DNA of 64,000 bases from Sycobia sp. Sy_11 (lineage: Eukaryota > Arthropoda > Insecta > Hymenoptera > Epichrysomallidae), in assembly GCA_018907035.1 (NCBI GenBank), contig JACCIC010000094.1, positions 1,919,001-1,983,000 on the forward strand, read 5' to 3'. Below are positions 51,369 through 56,952 of this stretch, one piece after another; the stretch's first letter is position 1, and each line of letters starts with the position of its first letter. The notes below the pieces were generated by a model, which saw nothing but the letters and a program-made list of their open reading frames with translations, was not told where the DNA came from and did not search any database. The translations under genes and the position numbers were made by a program.

Positions 51369-54300
51369 GGACTTTTATCCCCTCAATGTTCTGGAGTATT
51401 ACAAATTCGGCTAAATCATTAAATCATCGGTATTTTGTTGCGAAACTGCTGCGATCGCACGGAAATCTAAATGCATGCTCGCAGCAAGCTCACTGCGACT
51501 AAAATGACTATGTCTGTATCATAACGGACATCGCGAGTGGGCTTCCGGCAATCTATCGTACCCGATTTGTCAATTCTTCTGTTTTTTGGGTTTTCTATTA
51601 CAAATATCGTAAGGACTTTTGGTGGAAATTGAACATTCATGTCAAAAACCATAAAACTATAGTCTTTCAAAAATATCTCGGGAAATAGTAAAATTTACAA
51701 AAAATATTTCAAACAAAAATTATAGATCTCATTAAATACAGATTTTTCATTCTATTCATTTATTCTCTTCAAGCAGCATTTCGCGAGAAAAATGTATTTG
51801 AAGTTACCTGTATGTACTCGTATATATACTCGTACTTCGTGTATATATTATACTCGTATATATGGAACCATTTAGACTATCCTCTGACGAAAGTGTTGAA
51901 CGTTTCTCAACAATTCTTGTTTGCGAAAAACTGTATATAACAAATAATTTGTATTTTAATAAGCTCTGTAGCTTTAGTTAAAATCTTTTTTTTTAATTTT
52001 GGAAATTTTTCTTACTTTCCGAGATAAATTAGAAAAGACTCGATTTTAATGGAGTTTTTATGGATTCGTTCATGAATTTCCATCTAAAATCATTGCGATA
52101 TTCCTCGCGATGAACGGTCTAAAAAGCATAAGCATACAACTTTTCAGAAAAATAGGGTATTCAAGAAATATATTTTTACCATTTTTGAGTGCCGAGAAAA
52201 GCCCTCTAACTAAGGAAAAGTACTCTTGCTTTATACTTCTATTCGCAATCTATTCTTGCAAGATATATATAATTTTTTGAATGAATTACTATTTGTACGA
52301 TTCGCCCTCAGAGATATGCTAGGCTCGTCAGTAGGGCGGCGGGTAACCAATTTCTAGAGTCACGATGCTTGCTACAATGATCTTGAAGTTATAATGTTAA
52401 AATAATTAAATTATCTATATGGAAGAAGAATATTGTCTTGAAATGAGGGATTTCAAATTATTAATTGCATATTTCTTTCAAGAATATATTTTAATTATTC
52501 ATTAAAGTTCCACTAAGTGTCATAGCGTATTTCAATTTATCATTTATTTAATAGCTGAATAAGCTATAGTCGCTATGTAATTTTTTACGATGTATACAAT
52601 TAATAATATCTCTCTCTCTCTCTCTACTCTTTCCTCGCAATATTATATATTATTTTCCCTTACTCTTTCTATTTCTTTCTCTTTTATTCTCACGCATTCA
52701 CTACAAATTACTTCTCTTATCCTTCTCTTTCACCAGATACGTGTGTTTTTTTATAAGAGCAAAACAAATTCAAGGGAAATCGCTATGGAATAGGCAAAAC
52801 CCAAAGGACATTCGAGCAACAAAATAAAAATGCACCGTAGAATATTTGCATTCTGCGTCGCTGAGATTCCAGGAGCGAGAGTGCCCGCGACGCGTGCGCT
52901 TTTTTTCTCAGCCTCGCGAAGCCTTCTCGCTTGTTTCCCCAAATCCAAGCTCCCGCGATTCTACTGGCCAAATATCGAAAGATGCAGCGTCTCCGTCATA
53001 AACACTCATAACCGCGGCGAACTGCCCCTGCTTTTTCCAGAATCTCTAATACACACATACATACTCGTATTTTGTACCAAGTAAATCATTTTCTTAAATT
53101 AAAAAAATATTCATTAGATGTAAGACGTCCTCGTTTGATTTAAGTTGATTATTCTCGCATGAAGTAAATACTTATTTCTTTATTTAAGAATTAAGATTAA
53201 GATACTTTCTCAATTTCAGAAAATAATTTACTTGGTACAAAATGCTATAACCCGCGCAAAATAGAAAAAAGACAATGTATGTCTCTTCGAATGTATGCCT
53301 ATAAAAATAACATTTTTTCATCAATGTGTGCGTATATGCGGTGGCGAATCCATCAGGAACTCGACGGGAGCGTCTGCGGACACGGTGCGCTTACCGATTA
53401 GCCAGGAAGTGACCATCGTACTGAGCGGTCGTATCGAGGATCCGGAGCTGCTGAGCAAGTCCTCCATGAAGCTGGTGAATCTGGTGGTGAGCCCGCGATC
53501 TAAGGGCAGGCTCGACGGTGGCATTAATTTGAGCGCCCTGATCAATGGGATCGACAGTCCCGTGATCCTGCAGGCGGCGGCGGCGGCGGCGAGCCAGCGG
53601 ACGTCGTCGCCGAACTTGACCGAAAATCGTTTGCTCACGCCGAGCAAGTATCGGGCCTTGAGCGGGCGGGATTTCGGCACGCAAACCGATTGCGAGGGAG
53701 AATCGAGCACGGTGAGTTTTGGGTTCGCTTGATTCCGGAATATATGTTTGTTTTTTATTTTTTATTTTATGTTTTTTTTTGTACGATTTCATACAGTTAG
53801 TTTAGACCAATCGCTAGTTGGTTCGTCAATATTTTCTATCGCTTGTATCAAAATTGTTTCTAAAATTTAACGGTACCAAGTCAAAGTATTATTTTATAGT
53901 AAATATGATAGTAAAAATAAAATAGAAACATATGTAGCTTATATATAAAGTACATGTAAATTAAGACCCCAAAAAATCTATAAAAGTTATTATATACCGA
54001 ATTAATGTTAATTAAAAATGTAAACGACAATTTAGAAATATAAAGGAAATTTAGATATTACGTTAAGAATAAAAGAGATGAATAATTTTTCTAGATTTTT
54101 AAGTTAAATCAGAAAATATATGTATATAGATGGAAAAAGGGCAGTTTTTTATTAGATGGATAAAAATATCTATATTTTTAAAATTTTTTAAATATTTTAT
54201 AGAGACATAAATTTTTGAATTTCAACTAAAAATAAACATCTCACTTATTTCAGTTGATATATTATTCAATAAATAAAATTAACAAAAATAATATTATAAA

Positions 54301-55684
54301 AATATGTTTTTCTAAAAAAAATTAACTAAAACATAAAAAAACTCATTTTACAAATTTAGTAAAATCAAATGCAATGTGAAAATGTATACTATTATCTGAA
54401 ATTGTATCGATTTGTATTGATCAGATTTAAGTTAATTATATGATTTAAGTAAATTAATCGTATCGATCAGATTTAAAAAATTTATTAGGCACGTCGCTTT
54501 TCATTTATGGTTGTACATGGTTCGAAAACTGCTACAGTAAAAGAAAAACACGCTCGAATGTTCTATACGAATTTTTAATGATTGTAAAATTTTCACGAGA
54601 TGAGCTATAACTTTTAAAGGTGGTAATTTTCGCAAGACTTGTTTGTTCTAAGTTTCTGTATATCATTGCGTATTTCTTGTGGCAAACCAATTTTTTCTGG
54701 CAAAAACATTTCGAACATATATCTTTACGTGTATTTCTTCCGAATACACCAATCTGCGATTGCTGTAATTAATTTACTTTAAAAATATACAATAAATATA
54801 ATTATATCTTCTTAAAAACACATTTGATTTATATGCAATCCTTTGGATAATACGTCGATGTTGTAAATTTCGCTCATGAAGGTATAGACGAATTTCAAAT
54901 TATCGACTGAATTAATTAGAAGTATACGTTTACCCTTAAAATTATACATCGAGTTTAAGCGTTTTGTCATAGCTATAATGATAATCTCGATGTTTTTCGA
55001 CACGAGAGCTTAGCAGCAGGTACAGCAAACGTATTCTTCCTCTCTGGACGATTTCGAAAAAAATAGTTCCATCATTTTACGAGCAGATCCTCGTTCTGCT
55101 TGTTGGTTCTAAGCTTACATAAAATCAAGGAAAAAAACTTGTACCTAAAGTATTTATTGGTATACAGATGATTTCTAAGTAGATATATAATTTATGCTGT
55201 AAAAAGTAAAATAAATATATATTTTAAGGATACTATGGACAGAAATCAGATTGCGACGACCAAAGAAGCAAAGGAACGTAAAGAAGTCGTTAATAATAAC
55301 CGTAGAGAAATTGAAAAGTAAGTTCATTTTACTGTCGTTATATATGCGAAAACTTTTAACCCAATTTCAGATATTTATTGATATCAATTTATTAAAATAC
55401 ATTTACGATATTCTGAATCCATTATTCTCACATTGAAATTTACTTATTTTATGTTTAAAATCTATATCCATCAAGCTTTTTTCATTAAATAATTTAATAT
55501 TAATAATTATATGTGTACGTAAAAGCTATAAAATTTTTAGTAACATTTACGTTGATGATTACGCACCCATTAACATTATGCAAGACTCAAAATCAATATT
55601 GATTCATAGATATTATTATTACTACAAATACATATGTAAATTACTATGTTTTTATACACGTTATTTTTATACTGTTAATTTAAA

Positions 55685-55733
<49 letters not shown>

Positions 55734-56912
55734 GATAGACTAAATGAAAATTAAAACACAATCAAATAGTATAGTAACGTTAATATATAATTACGATATT
55801 TAACTTAAAACAAGTAATATATAAGCTAAATAAACTAAAGTTTTGTAAAAAATTTTGTTTGTGTAAATTCATTAATTATTTATTTCTTTTTTTAGATCAA
55901 CAAATACAGGCCTACTCGAGGAATCGCCGATGAAAGCACTTAATCGTAATAAAACGCAAACGCGTATGAGTATAGAGGCACGACCCCGCTGGAATGCCAA
56001 TCGGTAAAGTGAAGACTGACATTCCGTTACAATTATACTTTAATAATAAAAAAAACTACTTTAATTTAATAATAAGTAAGTAATAAATAAAATATTTAGC
56101 CCAGGTACGCGGTATCGAACTCAGAGCGAGAAAGATCCCCACTATCAGAGGCGGATGAGGCTCAGACGAAGGCAGGTGGAGACCAGCGATGAAGGATCTA
56201 GGTACGAATATTTACATGTCTAAAGTTGTAAATGTGTCAATTATACCGATGTATCAAAAGCTCACTGATTCTTAAAGTTAATAGTCTATAAAAAAAAAGA
56301 AAGAAATAAAATAACTATATCAAACGAAAAAAATTTCATGTATTTAAATAAAATTTTTGTATAATATTGAATTTTTATTATTAAAATGAGCTCTTGCTAT
56401 TGAAATTTTGATATATTATGTGCATTCTGTGAGAGTAAAAGATGGTAGAAAGTATATACATAAATTATATTTGACTTAAACATTCGAGATCGAGAGCATT
56501 TTCAGGCGAAGAAATTACAATAGGTTTCCGCCAAACTGCCCAAATGCATTGTACCGAAATAAAATTTTTTTTTTCTTTTCTGCACTTATATTTTTGTATA
56601 ACTATAATATATAAATGCCCGTAGTAAAAGACCAAGCATTAAGCATTCAATCGAATATTAAAAATGCAGATGTTGATTGGTGTCCATTATTGCCAAAGCG
56701 AAATTTTAATTCTAATTTCTTTCGTCCAGAAGGTCATGAAAACAAGTTGTCTTTATACTATATATGATAAGTATAAATACATAAATAGTCAGTGAGTCGT
56801 AGCCAAATCCTGCAGGACTCAAATTTATTACACTCTCCTTGCGAGCGCTATTAAAGTTATAATGGAAATACGAATGAAAGGATTTAGTAGTATTTTCATA
56901 GACCGTAATCTG

Positions 56913-56952
<40 letters not shown>

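Larger units (their letters stand above)
51297..53356 (+). other. Intron 7
   Basis: Contains a TA tract (51344-51368), repeat segments Y and X (51893-52450), a CT tract near 52610-52626, a GC-rich patch at about 52850-53040 and a 175-base MITE (53069-53243). Confidence 0.7.
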
